A DNA stretch of 64,000 nucleotides, from assembly GCA_030710605.1 (NCBI GenBank), contig CP092882.1, forward strand, positions 23,318,610-23,382,609, in the 5' to 3' direction. This stretch comes from Cordylochernes scorpioides. Lineage: Eukaryota > Arthropoda > Arachnida > Pseudoscorpiones > Chernetidae. Position 1 is the first letter of the stretch; every line of letters begins with the position of its first letter. The position numbers and the translations under genes were made by a program. The notes below the pieces were generated by a model. It was not told the origin of the DNA, made no database searches, and was given only the letters and a program-made list of their open reading frames with translations. Below, one piece after another: positions 10,322 through 19,882 of the stretch.

Positions 10322-11810
10322 CACTGGTGTCCAAAAAATAAGAAACTTAACCAATATTGAAATATTTCAAAAGCTAATTTATTAACAAATATAAAATTTA
10401 GCATACAAATAGTTTAAACTATGGAGAAATTGACTAGCTATATAAAAATAAAAAAAAATTTGAAATTATGAAATATGCAAATTATTACCAACATACCCTA
10501 AGCTAAGGTTCCAGATCTTAAAGAAATAAGATATCAATAGGGAGTATGATCACCTCTAACAGCTATCAAGGTCTCACAGCGAGCCCTCATACTGTTTACC
10601 AGGCTTTAGAGGAGGTCCAGGGGTAGTAAACCCCACTCCTCCAATAGAGCAGTTCTTAGCTCAACGAGGGTTCTGGGAGAGGGGTGACGAGCTCCAATAC
10701 GCCTCCCTAGAGGATCCCACACATGCTCAATTGGATTCAGGTCCGGAGATCTGGCTGGCCAATCCATCCTTCGAATATTCTCACTCTGGAGATATTCATT
10801 GACTAGCCTAGCCCTATGCGGACGAGCATTATCGCCCATAAAAATTAAATTGTGACCAATTTGATCTCTATAAGGTCTTAGATAGGGCTCAAGGATCTCG
10901 TCCCTGTACCTTTGGGCAGTTAAAGTGCCCCCAGAAAAAATGTGGAGGGGTGTGCGTCTGCTAGAACTGATGCCAGCCCAGACTAAGAGACTGCCCCCTC
11001 TAAAACTGTCTATTTCCCTGATGTTACTAGGATGATAGAGGGTTCCAGGCTCCCTCCAGATGAAAACTCGTCGAGAATCTGTGTTTAAACTAAATCTTGA
11101 CTCGTCACTGAAGAGAACATTGGCCCACTGATCATGAGTCCAGGCGTGATGTTCCAAGCACCAATTCAAGCGGCTCTCCTGTGAGCAGAGGTTAAAGGGA
11201 TACAGACCATTGGTCGTCTTGCATAAAGAGCACCTTCCTGAAGCCTTCAGTAAACAGTTTGTCTTGAAATTCTCGTTCCAGTAGTACTTGAGAGTTCATT
11301 AGAGAGTTGAATAGCTGTCATCTCCCTATGGCGCTTGGCAGTTACGACCAGATAACGGTCTTCAGAGGTAGCTGTTTTTCTTTTTCTACCAGAACCTTCT
11401 TTTCTTTTGATGGTTCCTGTCTCAATGAACTGTTTCCATATTTTGCTGACCACAGATTTATTCACATTTAGCCATTTTGCTACTTCAACTTGTGATTGCC
11501 CTGCCTCCATTCTTCCAACAGCTCTCCATTTTAAATCATCTGCTAAATTTTTCGTAAACTCATAATTAACTGAGGATTAAATAAAATTATAATTGGACAA
11601 TTCTTAGATGGGGTAAACGACACGCCAAATAGCACACTTATAAAGACAAGCAAAAATTTGCATATTTTCAATTTTACCAAATCGAATGGTTGCGATAAAT
11701 AAATTCTACGACTTAAAATACCTAATTAAATTACTTTTCAGCGTTTAGCGTTGTATATTTTAAAACATATCATTAAAAAACAAAAGTTTCTTATTTTTTG
11801 GACACCAGTG
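10322..11810 (-). mobile_element. Complete Tc1-like transposon, inactivated
   Basis: The element has perfect 27-bp terminal inverted repeats beginning CACTGGTGTCCAAAAAATAA, each flanked by TA, the Tc1/mariner target. It is 1489 bp long, a normal size for the superfamily. A single transposase gene lies on the minus strand (10606-about 11570) and is broken. The perfect ends suggest insertion not very long ago. Confidence 0.9.
10606..11570 (-). pseudogene. Tc1-like DD34E transposase, broken
   Basis: The enzyme would cut and rejoin transposon ends in the nucleus. The N-terminal half (11510-11247) has the paired-like DNA-binding region (VEVAKWLNVNKSVVSKIW) and an arginine-rich linker (RKEGSGRKRK). 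The catalytic half (11169-10606) has FSDESRF, MGDNARPHRA and SPDLNPIEHVWD, with 34 residues between the second Asp and the Glu, so DD34E. Three lesions are visible: a one-base deletion near 11545 in the N-terminus, TGA after TVY at about 11246, and a one-base deletion near 11175. With one residue group missing at each lesion the protein cannot be made. The catalytic triad itself is intact. Confidence 0.85.
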
Positions 11811-11989
11811 TAGATGGCTAATAAAGGTAGATATTTTTCTCTGTATACATAGAAGCATTTATGGTATGTAATTCAGCGAAATTTCGGCGCTAACTCATTA
11901 CAATGAACAACATGTATATAGAAATTTTACTACTCTCCTGCTGGATAAACATTTGTTTATAAATATTTAACTTAACTACCCGTTTCATG

Positions 11990-12226
11990 ATTTTTCAATA
12001 TGCCTGAATGACCTGTGTTTTGGTCGTTGAGGTACAGTTTGCACCACGCTGATGAGGGCAAACAGTCCGAAACGCGTCCGTGGTTAGCTTTTCTTGATTA
12101 ATCAAGAATAGGTTTTGGCCAATTGTGGAATAATTGAAAATCAACGAGAATAGTTGATATTTATTCCGATAGATGGCGCAAGCCATCAGCAACTTTCAGT
12201 TGCACGATAAGGAGATGCCTTTTTCT
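11990..12226 (+). repeat. Family A repeat with hammerhead ribozyme
   Basis: A single plus-sense unit contains the hammerhead at 12044-12083, then TTGATTAATCAAG, TTTTGGCCAATTGTGG, TATTCCGATAGATGG and an end reading CACGATAAGGAGATGCC. Relatives are at 6984, 30480, 38045, 54556 and 60640. It is non-coding and resembles a small retrozyme-like retroelement. Confidence 0.65.
12044..12083 (+). ncRNA. Type I hammerhead ribozyme (canonical core)
   Basis: All parts fit the consensus. Stem I is CCACG (12044-12048) with CGTGG (12079-12083). CTGATGA occupies 12049-12055. Stem II is GGGC-AAACA-GTCC (12056-12068). GAAA is 12069-12072. A minimal stem III, CGCGTC, ends in the GUC cleavage triplet, so cutting is predicted after C12078. 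A very short stem III is known from hammerheads of Penelope elements and animal retrozymes, which may work as dimers. Activity is inferred, not shown. Confidence 0.85.
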
Positions 12227-12394
12227 TAAGTTTTAACTTGTTCGCTAATGTTGTTTATGTAAACAAGTAATTGTAGTATATGTCTTGGGCATGTTTCGTT
12301 AAAATAGATGGACTTTAATATTGTGCAGTTATTAAATTCTTCGTTTTGGATGGATAAATAAATGTCATCCGAAGTTTACGAATGTCTACGGGAA

Positions 12395-13180
12395 CTTAAA
12401 AAGTGGACACATCTGAATTTAAACCTGGTCGCTCGAAGATGACCCACGTGAAAGACAGCCAAAAACTGCAATTACATTGGACACTATTCAAAAGGTGCAC
12501 AATATCGTGTTGGACGATAGGCGAATAAAGGTGTGTGAGATAGCTGAGGATGTGGAAATATTGGTAGAAAGGGTGCTGAACATCTTGAACGAAGAATTAA
12601 GAATGCGAAATCTATGCGCAAGGTGGCTTCTGCATTTGAAAAATGCAGATAAAAAGCGAATGCACAAACGAGATTCGTAGCAATGTTTGGACCGATTCAA
12701 GAAAGATCTGACTGATTTTGTGCGGCGATTTGCCACCATGGATGGAACATGGATCCACTACTACAGACAAGAAACCAAACAGCTGTAAAGCAGTGGGTGG
12801 AAGCCGATGGGTAAATATCAAAAAAACAAAGTCGATCACCACTGCAGGAAACGTCATGGCCAGTATGTTTTGGGATGCCAAAAGGATTCTGTTAATTGAT
12901 TACCTTGAAAAGTCAGAATTATTCCAGGTAAATATTACTCTAACCTTTTTGTCTAGCTGAAATTCAAATTCGAAATTCGCGAAAAGAAGCCTTGCTTGAG
13001 AGAAAAAAATATTTCACCAGGAAAAGGCACTATTTAACAAAAGTGTGGTGGCAATAGGAAAACTACGGGATTTGAGGTACAATCTGCTCGACAATCCCGC
13101 CTATTATCCTTATTTGGTATCCTCTGACTTCCATCTCTTCCCATACCTAAAGAAAATTTTTAATGGAAATCTTTATAACT
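12395..13180 (+). pseudogene. Decayed mariner transposase
   Basis: Plus-strand frames give mariner blocks in order. The first is a linker region (TSEFKPGRSKDDPRERQPKT). The second HTH follows (VHNIVLDDRRIKVCEIAED, then ERVLNILNEELRMRNLCARW). The catalytic start reads FATMDGTWIHYYRQETKQ, followed by GNVMASMFWDAKRILLIDYLEK. Near 13100-13160 comes a worn third-acid region (SSDFHLFPYLKKIF). Multiple stops and frameshifts separate these blocks. The first helix-turn-helix is lost or unrecognisable, and no terminal repeats were found. The copy is old. Confidence 0.75.
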
Positions 13181-13199
13181 AATGGTTCTCATATATTAT

Positions 13200-15460
13200 T
13201 TCACAGCAAATTTCATAAACCTCACATACAACAATGTTTCACAAATATATCATACAAATTGATCAGCAATCTCGTAAACAACGAGGGCTCTAATGTCTCC
13301 TTTCAGAATAATTGTTACAACATCCATTTTATTTTCAAAAATGGCCCTATTGAGTCTCTTCACAACAATGGCTCCAACATTTCTCTTCACAACAATGGAT
13401 CCAACATTTCTCTTCACAACAATGGATCCAACAATTCTGTTCACAACATTGGTTCCAACATTTCTATTCACAATATTGTTCCAACATTTCTCTTCACAAC
13501 AATGGATCCAACATTTCTCTTCACAACAATGGATTCAACATTTTCTTCACAACAATGGATCCAAAATTTCTCTTCACAACAATGGTTCCAACACTTCTCT
13601 CCACAACAATGGCTTCAACATTTCTCTTCACAACATTGGTTCCAACATTTTTCTTCACAACAATGGTTCCAACATTTCTCTTCACAGCAATGGATCCAAC
13701 ATTTCTCTTCACAACAATAGTTCCAACATTTCTCTCCACAACAATGGCTTCAACATTTCTCTTCACAACATTGGTTCCAACATTTTTCTTCACAACAATG
13801 GTTCCTAACATTTCTCTTCATAGCAATGGATCCAACATTTCTCTTCACAACAATGGTTCCAACATTTCTCTACACAACAATGGATCCAACATTTCACAAC
13901 AATAGCTCCAACATTTCACTTCAAAACAATGGTTCAAACATTTCTCTTCACATCATTGGTTCCAAAATCTCTCTTCACAACAATGGCTCCAACATTTCTC
14001 TTCACAACAATGGATCCAACATTTCTCTTCACAATAATATATCCAACATTTTCTTCACAACAATGGATCCAAAATTTCTCTTCACAACAATGGTTCCAAC
14101 ACTTCTCTCCACAACAATGGCTTCAACATTTCTCTTCACAACATTGGTTCCAACATTTTTCTTCACAACAATGGTTCCAACATTTCTCTTCACAGCAATG
14201 GATCCAACATTTCTCTTCACAACAATAGTTCCAACATTTCTCTCCACAACAATGGCTTCAACATTTCTCTTCACAACATTGGTTCCAACATTTTTCTTCA
14301 CAACAATGGTTCCTAACATTTCTCTTCATAGCAATGGATCCAACATTTCTCTTCACAACAATGGTTCCAACATTTCTCTACACAACAATGGATCCAACAT
14401 TTCACAACAATAGCTCCAACATTTCACTTCAAAACAATGGTTCAAACATTTCTCTTCACATCATTGGTTCCAAAATCTCTCTTCACAACAATGGCTCCAA
14501 CATTTCTCTTCACAACAATGGATCCAACATTTCTCTTCACAATAATATATCCAACATTTCTCTTCACAACAATGGATCCAACATTTCTCTTCACAACAAT
14601 GGATCCAACAATCCTGTTTACAACATTGATTCCAACATTTCTATTCACAATATTGTTCCAACATTTCTCTTCACAACAATGGATCCAACATTTCCCTTCA
14701 CAACAATGGATTCAACATTTTCTTCACAACAATGGATCCAAAATTTCTCTTCACAACAATGGTTCCAACACTTCTCTCCACAACAGTGGCTTCAACATTT
14801 CTCTTCACAACATTGGTTCCAACATTTCTCTTCACAGCAATGGATCCAACATTTCTCTTCACAACAATGGTTCCAACATTTGTCTACACAACAATGGATC
14901 CAACATTTCGCAACAATAGCTCCAACATTTCACTTCAAAACAATGGTTCAAACATTTCTCTTCACATCATTGGTTCCAAAATCTCTCTTCACAACAATAG
15001 CTCCAACATTTCTCTTCACAACAATGGATCCAACATTTCTCTTCACAATAATATATCCATAATTTCTCTTCACAACAATGGATCCAACATTTCTCTTCAT
15101 AAAAATGGTTTCAAAGATTCACTTGTCAACGATGGTTCCAAAATTTCGCATCACAACCATGTCTCCAATTATCCCTCTAAAATTATTGATAAAATTTTGG
15201 CATGTAACCAATACTGCCATTCAAAACATGCACCCACACTGCCATTTATATGTATTTAATATTGTCAATCACAGAATACAATCCAACATCACAATTCACA
15301 ACATTCAATCCAACAATGGCATTCACAACCGATAAAAATTCAACTTTTCCTTTTAAAAATATAGTTCTTACTTTTTCCTTCAACAAAAAATTCGAAAATT
15401 TATTTCACAATTCAATTTCTACCATCCCAACAATTACTACAGCATTACTACTCACACAAT
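13200..15460. repeat. 27-bp minisatellite array
   Basis: About 1.8 kb (13350-15135) consists of 27-bp units containing ACATTTCTCTTCACAACAAT. Worn units extend to about 13200 and 15460, the decay toward both edges expected of an array renewed by unequal exchange. Variation (GGATCC, GGTTCC, GGCTCC or GGCTTC between units) is arranged in a higher-order pattern. The block 13541-14048 is repeated at 14049-14556 (508 bp apart) with no difference I can see, and a diverged version follows from 14718. Because 27 is a multiple of 3 and the unit lacks stops, long frames run through it on both strands. They look like by-products, not a gene. Confidence 0.85.
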
Positions 15461-15461
15461 A

Positions 15462-15757
15462 AATCTTTAAATAAAAAGACATATATTGGATCAAAATATT
15501 ATTTATTTTAACAATATTTCAGTTGGCTGAACGCCAACCTTTATCAAGGTGTTATAACATATTTATGTGTGTCAACAACAAACTCAGCGCCACATTACGT
15601 CAACAGAAACTATTGAAGTTATGTGGCGCTGAGTTTATAGTTGACACACATTAATATGTTATAATACATTGATAAAGGTTGGCGTTCAGCCAACTGAAAT
15701 ATTGGTAAATAAAATATTTTTTGATCCAATATATGCCCTTTTATTTAAAGATTCAGA
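15462..15757. repeat. Foldback repeat, AACGCCAACC family
   Basis: Two arms of about 145 bp are near-perfect inverted copies (left AGTTGGCTGAACGCCAACC, right GGTTGGCGTTCAGCCAACT). The centre reads CTCAGCGCCACATTACG and its complement. Each arm has the hairpin TTGATAAAGG...CTGAAATATTGG with CCAATA downstream, a worn hammerhead-like arrangement shared with the third PLE pair. It is probably a pair of solo PLE-type ends. Confidence 0.65.
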
Positions 15758-16084
15758 TTATACAACAAAAATATTTTCTTACCAAACTCAATAATAAAAT
15801 CTCACATTCACAATATAAAATCTAATATCTACAATCAACTTCTTCACATTACGTGGAACAGCTTTGTGAAAAATGATCATTAAGTTCATTTAAAATTCCA
15901 TTAAGATAAAGATCCATTTTCTTCTCTTCCTTTTTTTTTTCTAGAATAATATAAAATTAATTTGTAAAGTTCTCTGGTCAATTTGGAGAATTTTAAAACA
16001 GAATTTTCTACATTAATCTGTATGAATATTCTTATAAATGCTAGTGAATTGGCATATATTCATCCTTTTTACATCTTTCAACAA

Positions 16085-16165
16085 GGTACTATTGGCTTAG
16101 TTGTATAAAATGGTGGCTTCATACTTCTAATACCTGGGTTCGAAGCCCGAAAAGAACACTTTTTT
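16085..16165 (+). pseudogene. tRNA-derived sequence
   Basis: GGCTTAGTTGTATAAAATGG resembles an A box/D-arm and GGGTTCGAAGCCC is a good B box/T-arm, followed by a T run that would stop RNA polymerase III. The acceptor stem does not pair, so it is a tRNA pseudogene or SINE head. Confidence 0.4.
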
Positions 16166-16214
16166 TTAAAATATAAATTACTTTTTGAAAAGATTTGAAT
16201 CCATAAATAGTTCT

Positions 16215-16385
16215 TCAATTATAAATGCATATATTATATCAAAATATAAATTTCAACCAATATTTCAGTTGATTGAACGCCAAGACATAAATATGTTGTA
16301 GTACTTTCAAAAGGTTGTCGTTAAGCCAACTGAATAATAGGTAAAAAAATTATATTTTGATCCAATATATGCCTTTATAATTGAA
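16215..16385. repeat. Foldback repeat, AACGCCAACC family, worn copy
   Basis: The outer arms are CATATATTATATCAAAAT at the left and ATTTTGATCCAATATATGCC at the right. The inner arms, TTGATTGAACGCCAA and its partner, are worn versions of the 15462-15757 repeat. Confidence 0.5.
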
Positions 16386-16490
16386 TATAAAATACTTTAA
16401 TGACTTCTTATTTTTCAAAGTAATCGAATCGCAGAGTGAATTTAGGTAACAATATATCACTATTCATGATAAAATGGTGAAAAAAGTATT

Positions 16491-16543
16491 AAAATTACAA
16501 TTATATTCTCACAATGAGTATCTTTTTTATTTAAAAATGCTAG
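16491..16543 (+). repeat. Left arm of foldback element split by the PLE insertion
   Basis: The sequence from AAAATTACAATTATATTCTC to TTAAAAATGCTAG is the inverted counterpart of the right arm at 22552-22704. Its last 13 bases are the target duplication of the PLE unit. A 14-base direct repeat (GTAACAATATATCA) lies outside both arms, at 16446 and 22709. Confidence 0.75.
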
Positions 16544-16578
16544 TAACGAGTTTACAAAGTAGGAAGAGGAGCTTCTTT

Positions 16579-16627
16579 TTATTAGCATGAACATAAGCTT
16601 TCGGACACATCGTCCTTCATCAGATAA
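16579..16627 (-). ncRNA. Hammerhead-type motif in PLE terminal repeat
   Basis: The minus-strand sequence has the same parts as the copy at 22441-22489: TTAT/ATAA stem I, CTGATGA, one additional A, GGAC-GATGT-GTCC stem II, GAAA and a two-pair GC/GC stem III ending in UA. See that entry for details. Confidence 0.65.
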
Positions 16628-16839
16628 GAGTAATAAACGCGCTGAGGATCCATATATACACAAAGCTGAAAAGAAAATTTACATAACTGCAAAAGATAAA
16701 AGTATTTAAAGATAAAAATAAAAATAAGAACCAAATATGCTAAAAAAGAGATTATAGGGATTAAATGCTAATAAATCTGGACTAAGTACATATGCACTAT
16801 GAATGGTGTTAATCAAGGGCAGGCAAATGCAACCTAAGG

Positions 16840-19185
16840 CTATTCACATAACATATGGTATTGTTCTGGTATATCTATATGCCTGTTGATGCTGTTTGTT
16901 TTTATTGACACAAATGCCTCTAGTAAAAGTCTTTGGTACTTATTATTGATATTGCTGTATAGAATGGATGGCTTTGATAGATTGAATGTATGACCGGTTT
17001 GTATAGAATGACTGTAAATAGGGGAATTTAGGTTTTTATTAGAGACGTTTCTGGAATGCTCAACCATTCTGATGGCGACGGATCTACCCGTCTCCCCGAC
17101 ATAAGTGGCATTACATTGGTCGCAAGAGACGGAATAGACAGCACCACCAGAACGGAGAGCACTCGCATGAAGGGAAGATCTGGTAATGGGGTGTCGGATT
17201 AGTGTGGCGATGTTAGGTGGGTTCTGGAAGTATGTTGTAATGCCATGGTGCCTTAAAAACCTGGCTATGGTGATAGACTGGGGGCAAAAAGGAAGGGAGC
17301 AAATATTTCTGTGTATAGCTGGAGCACTGTTGTGGTGAGGGTCATGCATGTGTTTAAGAATGAAGGGGGTCGGGTAGCCGGATTTGGATAAATATGAAAA
17401 TATTTTAGCCTTTTCTATTGTTTGGAATAACGGGAGGGAACAATGAGTAAAGATACGTTTAGTGAGAGCTCTAACTGTATTGATTTTGTGTGATGTTGGG
17501 CAATGTGATCGGAAGTTTGTGTGGTGTGGGGGTGTGTTGTTTTTATAGTATACTGTGGTATGGAAACTGCTGGGGGTGCGTATGACTAGTGTATCTAGGA
17601 ATGGTAGGACTGAGTGATTTTCTGTTTCATGGGTGAAGGCTATGTCTGGGTGGAAGGAGTTGAGGTCAGATAGGATGTGAGAGGCAGATACCTCACTTAC
17701 CAAGCAAAAGGTATCATCGATGTACCGCCTCCATAGAAAGATGTCTGAAGAATGGCGTGAAGTGATCCATTGGTCTAGTGACCTCATGACAACCTCAGCC
17801 ACCACGGTTGAGAGGGGGCTACCCATGGGGGAGCCCTTGGTCTGCTTGAAAAACTGGGTATCAAATGTGAAGGTGGACATGCCTAGGCATATGGAAGTGA
17901 GCTCGACAACCGTCTCCGCGGTGAGGGTGTCTAACAGGGGGGCATTTTCGAGGAAAGTGCGTAAACTATTAATGATCAAGGGGTGGGCAAGTGAGAGATA
18001 TAGAGACGTTACATCGAAAGAAACCATTATGGACCTGGGGGGAGGTGTGAGGCTGGTGATATAGGACACAAACGAGGGGGAGTTTGCAATGGTATATTCC
18101 CATGGGGGAGACTGTAGAAGGGGGGTCAAGAAGTTGGACAAAAATTTTGACAGGGTATATGCCGGAGAGAGATGGTAAGATATGATTGGTCGGAGGGGAA
18201 CATCGGGCTTGTGGATCTTTGGAAGGCCGTAAATGTAGGCTATTTGGGCGAGGTTAGCTGTGAAGTCGTTATATTGCTCTTTAGTGATCTGCTGAGACCT
18301 TTTTAATCTTAACAATAGCAAACGGAAATTCTTAACGGATGTTTTATGATCCTGTTCAGTGATGGCAGAAAAAATGGAGTGTTGGTCGAGAACGTTTTGC
18401 ATTTTTTGCTTGTAAACTGTGGTGTTGAGAATTACGGTTTGTGAGCCTTTATCGGATTTTGTTATGACTATGTCTCTATTGCGTTTAAGACGGGAGATAA
18501 CCCTGTTCATGGCTAGGGACGGTTTAGGGATATTGTAGGGTCGTTGAAGGGTGGAGGTGACAAAATGTCTGATCCTATGGGTGTCTTGGTGGTTAAGGCC
18601 TCTGAGAGCGGGTTCCACACCAGCTAAGATGCGAGGAATATCAGAAGGCCCAGGCAGTCTGTATTTTAGGCCCAATGCCAGAATCTCAGCATCAGCAGAT
18701 GGCAAGACATAGTCCGAGAGGTTGACCACTCCTTGGGGTGACTGGGGAAGATGGGCTTCTACTAGATAGGCAGGGAAGTTGTACTTCTTGATCCAGTGAT
18801 GAAGCTTGGAGTTGTGACGTTGCGTTATATCGTTCTTCTGGAACCGAATGTCCCTTGTGATGGATTGCAACAGATCGGCCATTTCTGGATTGGTTAGTAG
18901 CTGAGAGACCAGAAAGATCAATCCCTTGACGGACTTAGAAATAAATCGGATATTGGAATGGCAACCTTTGATTCTAGACGATAACAGGTGGAGTTGGGCG
19001 CGGCGTATGACGACGGATGAAAATGGATTGCGAACAGGATCCCTGATTCGCAGGGATGGAGGTATAAAATCAGCCGTTTCACACAGTTTGTTAAACTTCA
19101 AATGGAGGCGCCATCTTGACAACTGTAACGATTTCTTTCGTAACTGATAGGTATAACGAGGTAGGTCTTCAGCGGAAGGATTCAT
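16840..19185 (-). CDS. Penelope-like RT/GIY-YIG polyprotein, intact (copy 1)
   Basis: This 781-residue protein would copy the element RNA and nick the target. Motifs in order: DKG (245-247), LPKIHKP with LRPIIS (321-336), FDVTSLY with the first catalytic Asp (390-396), QTKGSPMGSP (448-457), YIDD with the catalytic Asp pair (488-491), and PFLDTLV (528-534). A C-terminal GIY-YIG endonuclease follows: VYSVSC (683-688), a CxxC pair (688/691), TYVGETGR (694-701) and a later MVEH. The ATG start gives a normal PLE length and there is no stop or frameshift. It differs from copy 2 only at residue 115 (Phe here, Leu there). PLEs are transcribed from their terminal repeats. Expression is not shown by sequence. 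Confidence 0.92.
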   Translation of the reverse strand: MNPSAEDLPRYTYQLRKKSLQLSRWRLHLKFNKLCETADFIPPSLRIRDPVRNPFSSVVIRRAQLHLLSSRIKGCHSNIRFISKSVKGLIFLVSQLLTNPEMADLLQSITRDIRFQKNDITQRHNSKLHHWIKKYNFPAYLVEAHLPQSPQGVVNLSDYVLPSADAEILALGLKYRLPGPSDIPRILAGVEPALRGLNHQDTHRIRHFVTSTLQRPYNIPKPSLAMNRVISRLKRNRDIVITKSDKGSQTVILNTTVYKQKMQNVLDQHSIFSAITEQDHKTSVKNFRLLLLRLKRSQQITKEQYNDFTANLAQIAYIYGLPKIHKPDVPLRPIISYHLSPAYTLSKFLSNFLTPLLQSPPWEYTIANSPSFVSYITSLTPPPRSIMVSFDVTSLYLSLAHPLIINSLRTFLENAPLLDTLTAETVVELTSICLGMSTFTFDTQFFKQTKGSPMGSPLSTVVAEVVMRSLDQWITSRHSSDIFLWRRYIDDTFCLVSEVSASHILSDLNSFHPDIAFTHETENHSVLPFLDTLVIRTPSSFHTTVYYKNNTPPHHTNFRSHCPTSHKINTVRALTKRIFTHCSLPLFQTIEKAKIFSYLSKSGYPTPFILKHMHDPHHNSAPAIHRNICSLPFCPQSITIARFLRHHGITTYFQNPPNIATLIRHPITRSSLHASALRSGGAVYSVSCDQCNATYVGETGRSVAIRMVEHSRNVSNKNLNSPIYSHSIQTGHTFNLSKPSILYSNINNKYQRLLLEAFVSIKTNSINRHIDIPEQYHMLCE

Positions 19186-19288
19186 GATGAATTCCAGGAT
19201 AAAAAGCGTAAAAATGAGCGAATTAAGTAGAACTGCTCTTCACTGAAAGTTAATAACGAGTTTACAAAGTAGGAAGAGGAGCTTCTTT

Positions 19289-19337
19289 TTATTAGCATGA
19301 ACATAAGCTTTCGGACACATCGTCCTTCATCAGATAA
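19289..19337 (-). ncRNA. Hammerhead-type motif in partial upstream terminal repeat of copy 1
   Basis: Identical in its core to the other three motifs of this composite. It lies upstream of the copy 1 ORF, where it would sit in the 5' leader of the PLE RNA. Confidence 0.65.
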
Positions 19338-19383
19338 GAGTAATAAACGCGCTGAGGATCCATATATACACAAAGCTGAACAG

Positions 19384-19518
19384 AAGCCATCCATTCTATA
19401 CAGCAATATCAATAATAAGTACCAAAGACTTTTACTAGAGGCATTTGTGTCAATAAAAACAAACAGCATCAACAGGCATATAGATATACCAGAACAATAC
19501 CATATGTTATGTGAATAG
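19384..19518 (+). pseudogene. PLE ORF 3' end, truncated tandem copy
   Basis: The frame encodes the last 44 residues or so of the PLE protein (KPSILYSNINNKYQRLLLEA onward to the normal stop), identical to the full copies. It starts abruptly beside the inverted junction at about 19380-19384, where the minus-sense terminal repeat ends. This partial unit makes the right half a tandem array of one fragment plus one full copy. Confidence 0.85.
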
Positions 19519-19866
19519 CCTTAGGTTGCATTTGCCTGCCCTTGATTAACACCATTCATAGTGCATATGTACTTAGTCCAGATTTATTAGCATTTAATCC
19601 CTATAATCTCTTTTTTAGCATATTTGGTTCTTATTTTTATTTTTATCTTTAAATACTTTTATCTTTTGCAGTTATGTAAATTTTCTTTTCAGCTTTGTGT
19701 ATATATGGATCCTCAGCGCGTTTATTACTCTTATCTGATGAAGGACGATGTGTCCGAAAGCTTATGTTCATGCTAATAAAAAGAAGCTCCTCTTCCTACT
19801 TTGTAAACTCGTTATTAACTTTCAGTGAAGAGCAGTTCTACTTAATTCGCTCATTTTTACGCTTTT
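19519..19866 (+). repeat. PLE pseudo-LTR (upstream of copy 2)
   Basis: This 348-bp stretch from the preceding stop codon to the copy 2 start repeats the sequence downstream of copy 2 (22229-22551) almost perfectly. One visible difference is CTTAGG here and CTTTGG there, just after the stop. It ends with a leader (TTCGCTCATTTTTACGC) not present in the downstream repeat. It should contain the promoter and the hammerhead motif. Confidence 0.85.
19731..19779 (+). ncRNA. Hammerhead-type motif in upstream pseudo-LTR
   Basis: Core identical to the motif at 22441-22489, with CTGATGA at 19735-19741 and GAAA at 19756-19759. The two plus-sense motifs bracket the complete copy 2, so self-cleavage would release a unit-length RNA if both act. 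Confidence 0.65.
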
Positions 19867-19882
19867 TATCCTGGAATTCATC

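Noticed and set aside
13163-15259. Long overlapping open frames that could encode a repetitive protein
   Set aside because: They exist in all three plus frames and on the minus strand because the 27-bp unit has no stop; frames shift at units of irregular length and no start or splice context stands out.
17720-18064. Open frames opposite the PLE ORF (also 18926-19147 and 21004-21348)
   Set aside because: They occur identically opposite both PLE copies and are shadows of the reverse-transcriptase gene.
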